Positions 62,476 through 64,000 of a DNA stretch of 64,000 bases are shown here, piece by piece. Below the pieces are notes generated by a model. That model was given only the letters and a program-made list of their open reading frames with translations, searched no databases and was not told the DNA's origin. The stretch is from Pseudomonadota bacterium (GTDB taxonomy: Bacteria; Pseudomonadota; Alphaproteobacteria; UBA2136; JAPKEQ01): the NCBI GenBank assembly GCA_036141575.1, contig JAYZXF010000001.1:167660-231659 (forward strand), read 5' to 3'. Numbering within the stretch: the first letter of the stretch is position 1; every line of letters begins with the position of its first letter. A program made the position numbers and the translations under genes.

Positions 62476-64000
62476 CTATTCAAAAATTTCGCTGATGATA
62501 GCAGGTGTCAAAAGTTGAGGCAAAACAATTGCATCTTTTTGACCCTTAGGGAAATAAAGGTAAAGTGGAACACCCTTACGGCCGTAAGTCTCTAGGATTT
62601 TTGTGATATCTGCGTTAAAGCGTGTCCAGTCACCTTTGTAGAGGGTAATGTCATGCTTGGCAAATAGGTCCATAACGCGTTTGCTTTTAAGCGTCGTACG
62701 CTCGTTCACTTTACATGTTATGCACCAGTCTGCTGTCATGTTCACAAAGACAGCTTCACCAGCGCTTAGGCTTGCGTAGAAATCTTTTTCTGTCCAAGTG
62801 CGCCATGTCACTTCTTTGCCATTTGTTGTGTGAGGGACTTCAACCTCTACAGTTTTTTCTGTAGGCCATAGCTTTTGGTAAAGAGGAGACCCTTCAATAT
62901 CATTCATACCATACCCCATGAAGGCACCAATAGAAGCAAGCATGAAGAGGAAGGCAAAGAGCTTACGCATAAGGCCGGCTCCAAGTGTCATGAGTTTGCC
63001 GTAGCACCATGCACAGAAGAATGATGTAAGTAGGATAAGCAGTGTCATAAATGACGCTTCAGTACCAACAAGGCTTGTGAAGACCCACAGTAGCCATAGT
63101 GCTGTTGCAAGCATTGGGAAAGCGAGGAATTGTTTGAATGTGATCATCCAAGCGCCAGGCTTTGGTAGGGCCTTAATAAGTGGCGGGAACAATGTGAGGA
63201 AGAGGTAAGGGAATGACAGACCCAGACCTAGCATTGCAAAGATGGCCAGTGTTTTTTCTGGTGTCAGTGTGAAGGCGTAACCCATTGCGGTACCCATAAA
63301 TGGCGCTGTGCAAGGTGTTGCCACAATAACCATGAGGATACCACTTGAAAAAGTATGTCTAAGTTTATGTTTTGTTTGTGGTGCTTCTCCGATTTGTGTG
63401 AGTTTATCACCAACAGAAAATAGGCCGAAGAGGCTCATGCTCAGTAGGAAAATTAACAGAGAAAGCGAGAGTACAAAGTATGGGTTTTGTAGTTGGAAGC
63501 CCCAACCAATCGCTTCACCTGCTTGCGTTAGGAAGACCATAACCCCGCCAAGTGCAACCATTGTTGCAACGGCACCAAGGCTAAATGTAAATCCATGAAG
63601 GAATGCTTTACCCGAGCCTGCATGCTTAATAAGTGAGAACACTTTAAGTGCAAGAACAGGGAGTACGCATGGCATAAGATTTAGAATTAAACCACCAAGG
63701 AATGCAAAAATAAGCGCAAGCTTAAAGGTTAGATCCTGAGTGGCAGTGTTAAAAAAAGATGATGAGCCAACGCCATTTTGAATGCCAATCACAATTTCTT
63801 CCTGCTGAGGGGTTGGGAGGGCGCGTGTAATGCGTTCGCTTTGTACAACGATGCCCTTATCAAATGTAAGAAGCAGGCCATCAATTGTTTTTGTTTCTGG
63901 TTTAAGGTTTTTATCTTTAGCAACTTGCAGGGCCATACGACCATCTTCAAGAGTTACAAAGGATTGAAGGGCACTATCTTCAATAACGCCTTCTTGTAGT
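62476..64000 (-). CDS. DsbD-family thiol:disulfide interchange protein, N-terminus outside the window
   Basis: The frame is open to the window edge, so the N-terminal periplasmic part is cut. The membrane part carries LNLMPCVLPVLALKVFS and TPCTAPFMGTAMGYA, whose two cysteines relay electrons across the membrane, and about eight helices. The C-terminal thioredoxin domain has WCITCK. It passes reducing power from thioredoxin to periplasmic partners, for example for cytochrome c maturation. Whether it is DsbD or ScsB cannot be decided from the fragment. Confidence 0.88.
   Translation of the reverse strand, partial: LQEGVIEDSALQSFVTLEDGRMALQVAKDKNLKPETKTIDGLLLTFDKGIVVQSERITRALPTPQQEEIVIGIQNGVGSSSFFNTATQDLTFKLALIFAFLGGLILNLMPCVLPVLALKVFSLIKHAGSGKAFLHGFTFSLGAVATMVALGGVMVFLTQAGEAIGWGFQLQNPYFVLSLSLLIFLLSMSLFGLFSVGDKLTQIGEAPQTKHKLRHTFSSGILMVIVATPCTAPFMGTAMGYAFTLTPEKTLAIFAMLGLGLSFPYLFLTLFPPLIKALPKPGAWMITFKQFLAFPMLATALWLLWVFTSLVGTEASFMTLLILLTSFFCAWCYGKLMTLGAGLMRKLFAFLFMLASIGAFMGYGMNDIEGSPLYQKLWPTEKTVEVEVPHTTNGKEVTWRTWTEKDFYASLSAGEAVFVNMTADWCITCKVNERTTLKSKRVMDLFAKHDITLYKGDWTRFNADITKILETYGRKGVPLYLYFPKGQKDAIVLPQLLTPAIISEIFE

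Noticed and set aside
1..64000. CRISPR arrays, insertion sequences, prophage or integrative elements
   Set aside because: No spaced direct repeats, transposase, integrase or attachment duplication seen; the two tRNA genes have no integrase next to them.

Overview
The window looks like chromosome from a Gram-negative alphaproteobacterium. The gene set and order support this. BamE is followed by a CBP3-type ubiquinol-cytochrome c chaperone, DUF177, L32, FabH, IHF-alpha, a MerR regulator and a DUF2155 protein. RluD sits beside an RpoH-type sigma factor, NrdR beside NusB, and RNase E carries a long insertion in its S1 domain. A CobS/CobT pair and LPS, lipoprotein and outer-membrane functions are also present. 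By eye the DNA is moderately AT-rich. Genes are tightly packed, with many 1-20 bp overlaps and clear intrinsic terminators. I see no transposase, integrase, phage module, CRISPR array or rRNA operon, so this is mostly core chromosome with scattered accessory genes.

Layout. 1-2.2 kb: a KamB/NpmA-like 16S rRNA A1408 methyltransferase coupled to rsmI, then two tiny overlapping ORFs. 2.2-6.6 kb (-): glycine cleavage operon gcvT-gcvH-gcvPA-gcvPB. 6.7-10.3 kb: a nucleoside 2-deoxyribosyltransferase-like protein, a membrane protein, a lipoprotein, an ALDH7-family dehydrogenase and an orphan gene. 10.4-13.5 kb: cobS-cobT plus a second deoxyribosyltransferase-like gene. 13.6-15.6 kb (-): rpoH and an rluD-type gene. 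15.7-20.5 kb: tRNA-Glu, a PhnD-like binding protein with a hybrid histidine kinase, an unusual phosphoribosyltransferase/beta-propeller fusion, and tRNA-Gly. 20.6-24.3 kb: rfaE2-like, corA, a HIG1-type small membrane protein, a [2Fe-2S] ferredoxin and a degenerate GH3-like protein. 24.3-29.5 kb: parE, a thioesterase, a Nudix protein, a CDP-alcohol phosphatidyltransferase and glnA. 29.7-36.7 kb: DUF465, a divergent MurA, a HEPN-like gene, two unrecognised proteins, rpiB-glyA and nrdR-nusB. 36.7-39.1 kb (-): bamE followed by three paralogous pilin-like genes. 39.2-43.7 kb: CBP3, DUF177, rpmF, fabH, ihfA, merR-like, DUF2155 and a methyltransferase-like gene. 43.7-50.3 kb (-): rne, an M48 protease, a small ORF, accB-accC and hpt. 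50.8-61 kb: two oligopeptide-type permeases, an AmiC-type amidase, PBP1A, prfB with its programmed frameshift, an AsmA/YhdP-like giant protein and a DUF192 lipoprotein. 61-64 kb (-): an AGCS symporter and a DsbD-type protein cut by the window edge.

The genes form several functional groups: glycine and one-carbon flux (gcv operon, glyA), decoding-site rRNA modification (A1408-type and C1402 enzymes), envelope biogenesis (murA-like, PBP1A, amidase, bamE, M48, AsmA-like, heptose nucleotidyltransferase) and fatty acid initiation (accBC, fabH).

The most interesting items are six. First, the A1408-type methyltransferase next to RsmI. Second, the PRTase/propeller fusion. Third, a set of promoters whose -10 lies exactly 7 nt before the start codon, suggesting leaderless mRNAs. 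Fourth, the pilin-like trio behind bamE. Fifth, the GH3-like protein that lacks its ATP-binding motif, next to a ferredoxin. Sixth, a HEPN-like gene behind the divergent murA. All family calls were made by reading the translations, with no database search.
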